NCBI GenBank assembly: GCA_947457605.1
Contig: CANGWP010000115.1
Span: forward strand, 1 to 6,801
Source: Bdellovibrionales bacterium
GTDB taxonomy: Bacteria > Bdellovibrionota > UBA1018 > CAIMNF01
Length of the DNA: 6,801 nt
Direction of reading: 5' to 3'
Under the pieces are notes generated by a model. The model searched no databases. It worked only from the letters and a program-made list of their open reading frames with translations, and had not been told where the DNA came from. How positions within the stretch are numbered: position 1 is the stretch's first letter; each line of letters starts with the position of its first letter. The translations under genes were made by a program, and so were the position numbers. Shown one piece after another: positions 1 through 5,164 of the stretch.

Positions 1-89
1 ACACGACCAAGAAAGTGGAAGCCCTGATTGATCACCTGTGGATCTATGTCAGGTATCACAATGCCGTTTTGGTGGGCTCGGACTCGTGA
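1..89 (+). CDS. Possible C-terminal end of a protein cut by the window edge
   Basis: Codons from position 3 read open to a TGA at 87-89 and encode a 28-residue tail that starts TTKKVEALIDHLWIYVRYHN and ends in VLVGSDS. Codon choice (AAG, GTG, GAA, GCC, CTG, ATT, GAT) looks like coding sequence and matches the style of neighbouring genes. The minus strand of this stretch is interrupted by stops. The fragment would end 35 bases before the stop of the convergent channel gene, a normal spacing for a convergent pair. It is too short to assign to a family, and I recognise no motif. The alternative is that this is non-coding intergenic DNA that happens to be open in one frame. Confidence 0.4.
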   Translation, partial: TTKKVEALIDHLWIYVRYHNAVLVGSDS

Positions 90-99
90 CCCGTGCCCA
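73..99. other. Imperfect inverted repeat at the convergent gene ends
   Basis: TGGGC at 73-77 pairs with GCCCA at 95-99. After one T-T mismatch, CGG at 79-81 pairs with CCG at 91-93, leaving a 9-base loop. It covers the stop codon of the putative upstream fragment and lies before the convergent channel gene. Neither strand has a run of T after the stem, so it is a poor intrinsic terminator. It may simply be a weak mRNA 3' structure. Confidence 0.2.
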
Positions 100-124
100 T
101 TCAAAGAGGCCAGTTTTAAAAGTT

Positions 125-766
125 TCACTTCAGGCGGCGAAAAACAAGGAATGCAAGGGTAGCGCCCGTCATTTGCGCAAGAAGGAACGCAGGAATGGAA
201 CCCGGAGCGATTCCACAAAAAGTATCCGTAAATGCACGTGCCAGGGTGACCACAGGGTTCGCGAATGCGGTAGAAGAGGTGAACCAGTATGCCGACATTA
301 CAAAACAGGAAACAAGCACTGGAAGGGACTCATCTCTGCGGGAGGAACCGGAAAGAATCACAAACATCAAACCAAAGGTTGCAAAGAATTCGGACATCCC
401 AAGATTCATTCCGTTTCTGTCATGAGTGGAAATCTGGAGCAGGTCCAACCCGAACATGGCATGAACTGCAAGAACTCCAAGAATGGATCCCGGGATTTGG
501 GCAAGAATGTAGCCAAAGAACTCAACTACAGAGATCTCTCCGGTGAGTTTTTTTAGAAAACTTACGCAAGGATTGAAGTGGGCACCCGAAATCGGGCCAA
601 GGGTGCGAATGAGAACAAACAGCCCAAATCCCGTCGCAAGCGAATTGCAGAGCAAGGCAAGCGCCTCATTGCCCGAAGCAAGCTTCTCCCCCATAAATCC
701 GGAGCCGACAATCATCATCAGAAGAAAGAAGGAACCAAAAAACTCCGCGACATATTTTGACTTCAC
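125..766 (-). CDS. MIP-family channel (aquaporin/aquaglyceroporin), arsenite-efflux type
   Basis: This is a 213-residue membrane channel of the major intrinsic protein family with two half-repeats. The first pore motif is GAHFNPCVS (N65-P66-C67) and the second is FANPVV (N170-P171-V172), followed by R177 and a segment TDTFCGIAPGSIPAF. Hydrophobic helices fit the six-helix fold, beginning at about residues 6-24 and 36-55 and ending at about 191-209. In both NPA boxes the alanine is replaced, by Cys and Val. The start is GTG, not ATG: it overlaps the arsC stop as GTGA, which implies translational coupling; a GGGG about 7 bases upstream lies inside arsC. Next to arsC, the likely role is downhill exit of arsenite made by ArsC, as established for AqpS of Sinorhizobium meliloti. 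That substrate is inferred from context; glycerol or water transport remains possible. No terminator is evident after the stop. Confidence 0.9.
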   Translation of the reverse strand: MKSKYVAEFFGSFFLLMMIVGSGFMGEKLASGNEALALLCNSLATGFGLFVLIRTLGPISGAHFNPCVSFLKKLTGEISVVEFFGYILAQIPGSILGVLAVHAMFGLDLLQISTHDRNGMNLGMSEFFATFGLMFVILSGSSRRDESLPVLVSCFVMSAYWFTSSTAFANPVVTLARAFTDTFCGIAPGSIPAFLLAQMTGATLAFLVFRRLK

Positions 767-1194
767 GCTCCATCCCCAAGAAAAGCAGGAAGTCCCACTA
801 TGCCTTTTCGAATCTCATCGCGGACGCGCCGATAGACTTCAAGGGTGGCTTTCTCATCCGTCCAGCCCCGGGTGATGGAAGGCGGATCCTGAAAGCCCAT
901 GTGAAGCACTCTTGCTCCGGGAAGCACAGGACAAGTTTCTTTCGCGGAATCACATACGGTAATCACCCGATCAAAGAGCTGAGATGAAAGCTCATCCAGG
1001 GTTTTGGAGTGGTGTGCCGAAAGATCAATCCCCACCTCGCTCATGACCCGTACGGCAAACGGGTTCATTCCATGTTTCTCAATGCCCGCGGAGAAACAAT
1101 CATATCGGTCGGAAAGCAGGGCTTTCGCAAAGCCTTCTGCCATTTGGGATCGACACGAGTTTCCGGTGCATAAAAAGAGGATTTTTGGTTTCAT
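763..1194 (-). CDS. arsC: Arsenate reductase ArsC, thioredoxin-coupled, low-molecular-weight phosphatase fold
   Basis: This 143-residue cytoplasmic enzyme reduces arsenate to arsenite. The anion-binding loop CTGNSCRS sits at residues 9-16, with nucleophile C9 and R15 in the CX5R pattern. The redox-relay cysteines C81 and C88 lie in VCDSAKETCP, and the general acid D103 lies in FQDPP. This C9/C81/C88 triad matches the thioredoxin-recycled type known from Staphylococcus aureus pI258, not the glutaredoxin type of E. coli or a plain tyrosine phosphatase. Length is normal for the family. The ATG start has an AAGGA about 8 bases upstream. The gene follows the secreted unknown protein by 18 bases and overlaps the channel gene by 4, so the three probably form one operon. 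No arsR regulator or arsenite pump is visible beside it. Confidence 0.95.
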   Translation of the reverse strand: MKPKILFLCTGNSCRSQMAEGFAKALLSDRYDCFSAGIEKHGMNPFAVRVMSEVGIDLSAHHSKTLDELSSQLFDRVITVCDSAKETCPVLPGARVLHMGFQDPPSITRGWTDEKATLEVYRRVRDEIRKGIVGLPAFLGDGA

Positions 1195-1212
1195 CGTGCT
1201 TATCCTTAAGGA

Positions 1213-2328
1213 TCAATTCAAAAAAAGATCCGGACTCAAACCGTAATTCTTCAGCAAATAAAGCCTGCACATTCCCGGTGCATTCGGGTCATAGGTAACT
1301 TTTCTTGTGATCTTTTCTTTCAGTGGTTCATCCGAATTCGAATACTGAAGTCTCATGCGGATCTCATCCTGTCGCAACTCAAAGTTCGCCTGATTGAGCC
1401 GGTTCAGCTCCGAGGGATGACGATCAACGAGCTTTTGCAGTGGCACATCGTGAATGTTTCCGGATAGCGAAAGCACAATGCTGAACTCACGAATACGGTT
1501 CATGGGATCAAGGTACCGGAGAGGAACCGGAACCAGCTTTCGTTGGTCGAGCACCCGAACCCCGGCTACACCGTCATCCACACCCATTCCGAATAGAACC
1601 GCAGAAAACCGAAATGGATCATCCCCAAGCGGCCCCACCTCAAGATCAAAAACTCTGAAATCGGAAAGTCGATTGAGGCGGATCACTTCAAGCGCGAAAT
1701 CGTCCCTGATCCTCACCCGCAGTACTTGACCTGATTCCAGGAGCACCAGAATCCCCTCACCCGTGTCAGACGGAAGCACTTTCAGGATTTTCTCACCAAA
1801 GACCAGTTCATTGAGAGGAACCTTGTTCAGCTCGGCATGATCATGAAAAATCCGAACCCCCTTTGCCAGGGTTTCCTGAATCCAAAACACGTTCCGGCTA
1901 AGATCTGAAACGGCACCCGTCAGATCCTGAAGAATTCCCGGGGCCCGAAGTTCCATCACGGGCCTCCGATCAAAACCATTGGTGAATGCAACCCTGTAAG
2001 TGCGGGTCTTTTCATCCCAGACCGATTGAAGGGCTGCAGGTCCCAGGTACTCGCCGCTTACTGGATTGTACTCAAATACATTGTGATAAGTCTCATTCAG
2101 ACTCGCAGGATAAAGGGTCAGTCCACCCGGAGTGGCATGCGTTTTTGTGAGTTGAATCGGAACCAACTCATAACCGCCAAGGCGGGGTTTCGAGACCTTG
2201 AAAAACCTGCCATCACGGTTCTCCACAAAAACGCCACGACTTCCAAGTTCCACTCGCTGCGCAGAAAGCGCAACTCCTGTGATTCCAAATGCCACGCAGG
2301 CAACTATGCTGGCGATCCATCCCTTCAT
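1213..2328 (-). CDS. Secreted protein of unknown function upstream of arsC
   Basis: I do not recognise this 371-residue protein. It begins with a Sec-type signal peptide: K2, then a hydrophobic core from about W4 to V19, with likely cleavage after ALSA near residue 23. The mature part has no further membrane segment. It is rich in short alternating hydrophobic stretches (for example GILVLLESGQVLRVRIRDD, and the region around FDLEVGPLGDDPFRFSAVLF), which suggests an all-beta, perhaps propeller-like, fold in the middle; this is only an impression. The tail (about the last 70 residues) is more helical and charged and ends in LSPDLFLN. The ATG has GGGAG 9 bases upstream. It lies 18 bases before arsC on the same strand, so co-transcription is likely, but nothing in the sequence shows an arsenic-related role. 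Confidence 0.8.
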   Translation of the reverse strand: MKGWIASIVACVAFGITGVALSAQRVELGSRGVFVENRDGRFFKVSKPRLGGYELVPIQLTKTHATPGGLTLYPASLNETYHNVFEYNPVSGEYLGPAALQSVWDEKTRTYRVAFTNGFDRRPVMELRAPGILQDLTGAVSDLSRNVFWIQETLAKGVRIFHDHAELNKVPLNELVFGEKILKVLPSDTGEGILVLLESGQVLRVRIRDDFALEVIRLNRLSDFRVFDLEVGPLGDDPFRFSAVLFGMGVDDGVAGVRVLDQRKLVPVPLRYLDPMNRIREFSIVLSLSGNIHDVPLQKLVDRHPSELNRLNQANFELRQDEIRMRLQYSNSDEPLKEKITRKVTYDPNAPGMCRLYLLKNYGLSPDLFLN

Positions 2329-2334
2329 CCTCTA

Positions 2335-2354
2335 ATTCTCCCGTGTCGGAGAAT
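2335..2354. promoter_or_regulatory. Inverted repeat overlapping the candidate -10 box and Shine-Dalgarno sequence
   Basis: ATTCTCC (2335-2341) and GGAGAAT (2348-2354) form a perfect 7-base inverted repeat with a 6-base loop. On the minus strand one arm overlaps the candidate -10 element and the other contains the GGGAG ribosome-binding sequence of the secreted protein. It could be an operator spanning the promoter. If transcription starts further upstream, it could instead be an RNA hairpin hiding the ribosome-binding site. Confidence 0.4.
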
Positions 2355-2378
2355 AGGATTTCAAAAGATCAGAATCAA
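2350..2378 (-). promoter_or_regulatory. Candidate sigma-70-type promoter for the secreted protein-arsC-channel operon
   Basis: Read on the minus strand, TTGATT (2378-2373) and TATTCT (2355-2350) are separated by exactly 17 bases. Each matches the -35/-10 consensus at four of six positions. The site lies between the terminator of the START gene and the ATG at 2328, where a promoter would be needed. Predicted transcription start is near 2343, leaving a very short leader. Confidence 0.4.
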
Positions 2379-2385
2379 CAAAAGA

Positions 2386-2419
2386 AAACGGGGCTCCTGA
2401 AAAATCAGGGGCCCCGTTT
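2386..2419 (-). terminator. Intrinsic terminator after the START-domain gene
   Basis: The arms 2386-2400 and 2405-2419 pair over 15 positions (one as a G-U wobble) around an AAAA/TTTT tetraloop, with a GC-rich core GGGGC/GCCCC. On the minus strand the stem runs into GTTTTCTTTTG, a T-rich tail. It begins 28 bases after the stop at 2447, so it ends the START transcript and separates it from the downstream operon. On the plus strand the stem is flanked by only a short T run, so termination in that direction is less likely. Confidence 0.9.
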
Positions 2420-2446
2420 GGAATTGAGCTTGGTTTTAAACGAACT

Positions 2447-3145
2447 CTATTTATCCATCAATTTGAATTCTGCAGGCACCACCACATCGTTCTTCTCAAG
2501 ATATTTTCTTAAGCCCGTAAGGGTGTTGCGCGGCCATTTCTTTTGCTTCATGCGTGCAAGCCATTTGGGGATCGCACCCATCGGATCCACCATGATCTCC
2601 ACCGTCATGAAAGTGGTTTTGCCTTTCTCGGTTTCGTGGAGGTAATAACGGCTCTCGAGCATCTTTCCACGCACGATTCCGGATTTCGGAGGGTTTTCAG
2701 GATCATCAACAGACTTCATGGTGATGATCATGGTGCGAGTGGTCTTGTCGAGATCGACTTTTGCGGAATAAACGAAATCACGATTCTGGAACGGCCAAGG
2801 CACCGCAGTGTGATTGTACTCCACCCGGTCAAAAAGGGAGTTCATTCGAATCCTCTTCGCTTCCACCACTTCATCCATCCATTTTTTGCGGCTCTCCATG
2901 TCGGCAAGAAGGGTTGCGATTTTTTCCATGGGAATGTTCATGAGAATCTCGCCACGGAATCCAACGGCCCCGTCTTCCGCATCCCGTCGGAAGGTTTTCA
3001 CACCATCCGCATCTGCGATGAATTCCCAATTGGAATAACGCGAATCGGCTGCAGGTTTCGGATCCTCGGAAGCAAGAGCGAGATTTGCGCTTAAGATGAG
3101 CGCGACAGGTAAAAATTTAAGAAACGGGCTAAGTTTTGTTTTCAT
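2447..3145 (-). CDS. Secreted START-domain (StAR-related lipid-transfer) protein
   Basis: This 232-residue protein has an N-terminal signal peptide: K2 and K4, a hydrophobic core at about 11-22, and an AxA-type cleavage site after ALA at 23-25. The mature protein is probably periplasmic. From about residue 37 to 222 it fits one START/Bet v1-like domain. Family hallmarks are PWPFQNRDFVY at 116-126 and VDPMGAIPKWLARM at 187-200, which correspond to the PWP-RDFVY and VDP-G-IPKWL signatures of bacterial START proteins. START domains bind a lipid in a hydrophobic cup; the ligand here cannot be told. The ATG has AGGA 7 bases upstream. The gene is bounded by terminators on both sides, so it is probably transcribed alone. 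I see no convincing promoter in the short upstream gap. Confidence 0.88.
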   Translation of the reverse strand: MKTKLSPFLKFLPVALILSANLALASEDPKPAADSRYSNWEFIADADGVKTFRRDAEDGAVGFRGEILMNIPMEKIATLLADMESRKKWMDEVVEAKRIRMNSLFDRVEYNHTAVPWPFQNRDFVYSAKVDLDKTTRTMIITMKSVDDPENPPKSGIVRGKMLESRYYLHETEKGKTTFMTVEIMVDPMGAIPKWLARMKQKKWPRNTLTGLRKYLEKNDVVVPAEFKLMDK

Positions 3146-3162
3146 GAAACCATCCTAATGAA

Positions 3163-3182
3163 TGTTTTCAAAACCGAAAACA
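3163..3182. other. Short inverted repeat upstream of the START gene
   Basis: TGTTTTC (3163-3169) and GAAAACA (3176-3182) form a 7-base inverted repeat with a 6-base spacer. It lies between the flagellin terminator and the START ribosome-binding site, where a promoter or operator should be. It is AT-rich and could be chance. Confidence 0.25.
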
Positions 3183-3188
3183 AAAAAG

Positions 3189-3219
3189 AGGGAGTGAAAT
3201 CCTGAGGATTTCACTCCCT
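3189..3219 (-). terminator. Strong intrinsic terminator after flagellin
   Basis: AGGGAGTGAAATCC (3189-3202) pairs perfectly over 14 bases with 3206-3219 around a 3-base loop. On the minus strand the stem is followed at once by CTTTTTTG. It begins 26 bases beyond the flagellin stop. This is a textbook rho-independent terminator and marks flagellin as a single-gene transcript. In the plus direction the following TTT is short, so any reverse activity would be weak. Confidence 0.93.
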
Positions 3220-3245
3220 TTCCCATGATAAGGAGACGATCCGGC

Positions 3246-4079
3246 TTAGCCGAGGAGCTTCAGTGCGCCTTGTGCGTTGCTATTCGCCTGACTGAGAACA
3301 GCGGTTCCAGCTTGAGCCAGGATGTTGGTGCGGGTGAGTTCAGAACTCTCGCTTGCCACATCCACGTCATAGATCCGGCTCTTTGCTGCGGAAAGGTTTT
3401 CTTCATAGATGCCAAGGTTCGTGATTGATGATCCGAGGCGATTCTGGAGGGCGCCCACTTCTGCTCGGTTCTCAGACAGTCGTGTGATTGCACTGTCAAT
3501 CTTCGCAAGATTCATCTGGGCATCCTCCTTGGAAGCTGTATTCACATCGGAGACACCAAGTGCGCTCGTGCTGATATTCAGTTTCTGTATGTCAAATTGA
3601 AAGCGGTCCAGTTCAGGAGAGTTGTGAAGTCCAATCTGAATTTCAAGATTATTCCCCTCACCCGAAAGGAGTCTGCTCCCGTTGAATTCGGTGGTCTGAG
3701 AAATCCGATCGATTTCCGAACGGAGCTGGAGCATTTCCTTGTTGATAAAGCCTCGTTCTTTGTCTCCGATGGTGTCAGATGCCGCCTGAATGGACAGTTC
3801 TCGAAAACGGGTCAGAATGGAACCCACTTCGTTCATGCCACCTTCCGCAACCTGCACCATGGAAATACCATCATTGGCGTTGCGATTTGCTTGTCTCAGA
3901 GACCGGATGTCCGCATGCATTTTTGATGCAATCGAAAGTCCTGCAGAGTCATCAGATGCCCGAGAAATTCGTGTTCCGGAAGAAATCTTCTCAAGACTCT
4001 TGCTTTGACTTGAACTTGCAATTCCAAGGTTACGCTGAGCGAGCATCGACTGCACGTTTGTATTGATTCTTAATCCCAT
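3246..4079 (-). CDS. fliC: Flagellin, short D0/D1 type
   Basis: This 277-residue protein is the filament subunit exported by the flagellar type III system. The N-terminal D0/D1 helices begin MGLRINTNVQSMLAQRNL and include SSGTRISRASDDSAGLSIA, then NRNANDGISMVQVAEGGMNE and the FNGSRLLSG turn. The C-terminal helices include LGALQNRL-like VGALQNRLGSS, NLSAAKSRI, and the end SQANSNAQGALKLLG. Almost nothing lies between the conserved ends, so the variable outer D2/D3 domains are absent. Length and sequence recall Bdellovibrio-type flagellins. The start at 4079 is chosen because it begins the conserved flagellin terminus and has AAGGAG 6 bases upstream. The reading frame stays open upstream to an ATG at 4163, but those extra 28 residues are not flagellin-like. 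It has its own terminator and a sigma-28-like promoter. Confidence 0.96.
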   Translation of the reverse strand: MGLRINTNVQSMLAQRNLGIASSSQSKSLEKISSGTRISRASDDSAGLSIASKMHADIRSLRQANRNANDGISMVQVAEGGMNEVGSILTRFRELSIQAASDTIGDKERGFINKEMLQLRSEIDRISQTTEFNGSRLLSGEGNNLEIQIGLHNSPELDRFQFDIQKLNISTSALGVSDVNTASKEDAQMNLAKIDSAITRLSENRAEVGALQNRLGSSITNLGIYEENLSAAKSRIYDVDVASESSELTRTNILAQAGTAVLSQANSNAQGALKLLG

Positions 4080-4085
4080 ATGTTT

Positions 4086-4091
4086 CTCCTT
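4086..4091 (-). promoter_or_regulatory. Shine-Dalgarno sequence of flagellin
   Basis: AAGGAG on the minus strand stands 6 bases before the ATG at 4079. It fixes the flagellin start and argues against the in-frame ATG at 4163. Confidence 0.85.
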
Positions 4092-4151
4092 ATCAGTGCT
4101 CCCGGGGCAAGCTTCCCGTGAACGTTCTTTGGGCGCCTTCTTCAGCCTCCC

Positions 4152-4176
4152 TTGCCTGACCAATTCAATCAGTCAA
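4152..4176. other. Imperfect inverted repeat in the flagellin leader / divergent intergenic region
   Basis: TTGCCTGA (4152-4159) and TCAGTCAA (4169-4176) are inverted copies with one mismatch and a 9-base spacer. As minus-strand RNA the stem can be extended by two G-U pairs to a 5-base loop. It would lie near the 5' end of the flagellin mRNA if transcription starts near 4187. It could act as a stabilising 5' stem-loop or as a protein-binding site between the divergent genes. Confidence 0.3.
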
Positions 4177-4193
4177 ACCGCTTACACTGGAGC

Positions 4194-4220
4194 ATATCGG
4201 TCAGGATTAAGAGATCTTGA
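4194..4220 (-). promoter_or_regulatory. Sigma-28 (FliA)-like promoter for flagellin
   Basis: On the minus strand, TCAAG with TCAA at 4220-4217 is followed after 15 bases by ACCGATAT (4201-4194). The E. coli FliA consensus is TAAA-N15-GCCGATAA, so this matches three of four and six of eight positions with the exact spacing. It is located upstream of a flagellin gene, where sigma-28 control is expected. Transcription would start near 4187, giving a leader of about 107 bases. Confidence 0.6.
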
Positions 4221-4276
4221 GTAAAAAGTTTTGCTTTTTCAACAAAACAGTGACGCGTTATGGCATCGTCATTCCC

Positions 4277-5164
4277 ATGACGAAACTCATCATCATTGGC
4301 GCCGGAATCACAGGGCTCACTCTTGCCCGAGAATTGATAAAATCAGGCCAAAACAACTCACTTTGCATTCTGGAGAAGTCTCGCGGGCTCGGAGGACGGC
4401 TTGCAACCCGAAGGGGCGAATCCACTCGATTTGACCATGGAATTCCAGAGATCACCCCAGCGGAACTTGCCCTTCTTGGCATATCGAGAGGTGATTTCCC
4501 GACTGAGGGGGCAACTTCCATCGCGAAACACATGGCCCGCGATCTCCCCGTTGAGAAAAACACTCGCGCGATCGAGCTGCGATCTCGTGGATCCCACTGG
4601 GAAGTCATAACGGAGTGTGGAAAGAGCATCATAGGGGAAACCATCATCCTCACAGCCCCGCTTCCCCAGGCACTGGAGCTTTTAAAAAAGAGCGCGATTG
4701 CCTACGCACACGAGCTTGAGACCATACATTACGAAATGGCAATCGTGGCCCTGCTGGAAGGCTCAGGACTCCCGACCGTCCACGCAATCACCCGAAATCC
4801 GGATTCTGATTTTCTCAGCATTGTGAATGAACACGAAAAGGGAATTTCCTCACAACCCGCATGGACCCTCACCTTTTCGCCCGAGTGGAGCCGAACCCGT
4901 TTTGAATGGAGCGAAGAGGACATCAGGGATGCGGCGCTGAGTGCCCTGAAAAGAAAGTGGCCCTCTTTTGCCGGAAGCATTGAAATCAAAAAATGGCGGT
5001 ATTCGAAACCAATCGGGCATTTCCCCGGTTCTTTCTTCAAGGTCGCCTCAAAACCCGACCTTTACCTTGCAGGGGACGCTTTTTGCAAAAAACCAGAAGA
5101 AACGAATTTCTCAAACGCCATTCGTTCGGCTTTAGAGCTATCTAGCCTGCTCCAAAACAAATGA
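4277..5164 (+). CDS. Renalase-like NAD(P)/FAD-dependent oxidoreductase
   Basis: This 295-residue flavoprotein is probably cytoplasmic. The FAD-binding Rossmann motif GAGITG lies at 8-13, with E33 ending the second strand for ribose binding. GGRLATRR (39-46) and FDHG (52-55) follow, as in the COG3380 renalase-like group. A KWRYSKPIG segment lies at 239-247, and the second FAD motif LYLAGDAF is at 263-270, followed by a NFSNAIRSALELSSLL helix. Bacterial renalase oxidises mis-reduced dihydronicotinamide isomers; that activity here is inferred. The stretch between FDHG and the MARDL helix (86-90) is only about 30 residues, shorter than I expect. I chose ATG 4277 because it sits right before the first Rossmann strand. 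An in-frame TTG at 4217 would add 20 residues and has a poor AGGA about 10 bases upstream; ATG 4277 itself lacks a Shine-Dalgarno sequence. No convincing promoter was found. Confidence 0.85.
   Translation: MTKLIIIGAGITGLTLARELIKSGQNNSLCILEKSRGLGGRLATRRGESTRFDHGIPEITPAELALLGISRGDFPTEGATSIAKHMARDLPVEKNTRAIELRSRGSHWEVITECGKSIIGETIILTAPLPQALELLKKSAIAYAHELETIHYEMAIVALLEGSGLPTVHAITRNPDSDFLSIVNEHEKGISSQPAWTLTFSPEWSRTRFEWSEEDIRDAALSALKRKWPSFAGSIEIKKWRYSKPIGHFPGSFFKVASKPDLYLAGDAFCKKPEETNFSNAIRSALELSSLLQNK

Noticed and set aside
71..99. tRNA-like 3' end on the minus strand (GCCCACCA after a small stem)
   Set aside because: The T-loop consensus is missing, the T-stem does not reach five pairs, and no anticodon or D arm precedes it.
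38..556. Long open frame on the plus strand opposite the channel gene
   Set aside because: It is antisense to a clear MIP protein, its product is basic and low-complexity, and it shows no domain. It is a shadow frame.
1202..1213. 12-base perfect palindrome ATCCTTAAGGAT between the secreted protein and arsC
   Set aside because: It has no loop and no T run, and half of it is the arsC ribosome-binding sequence; most likely chance.
2543..3094. Open frame of 183 codons on the plus strand opposite the START gene
   Set aside because: It is a His- and Phe-rich antisense frame to a gene with clear START signatures and a signal peptide.
4080..4163. N-terminal extension of flagellin to an in-frame ATG at 4163
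   Set aside because: The extra 28 residues are highly charged and not flagellin-like, while ATG 4079 has an ideal AAGGAG and starts the conserved terminus.
4223..4248. AT-rich nested inverted repeats near the oxidoreductase start (AAAAAG/CTTTTT and GTTTTG/CAAAAC)
   Set aside because: Short A/T-run repeats are expected by chance in an AT-rich upstream region, and no promoter or terminator layout fits them.
4217..4276. Upstream TTG start for the FAD oxidoreductase
   Set aside because: The 20 added residues precede the Rossmann strand without similarity to the family, and the TTG coincides with the -35 element of the flagellin promoter. It is not fully excluded because ATG 4277 lacks a Shine-Dalgarno sequence.
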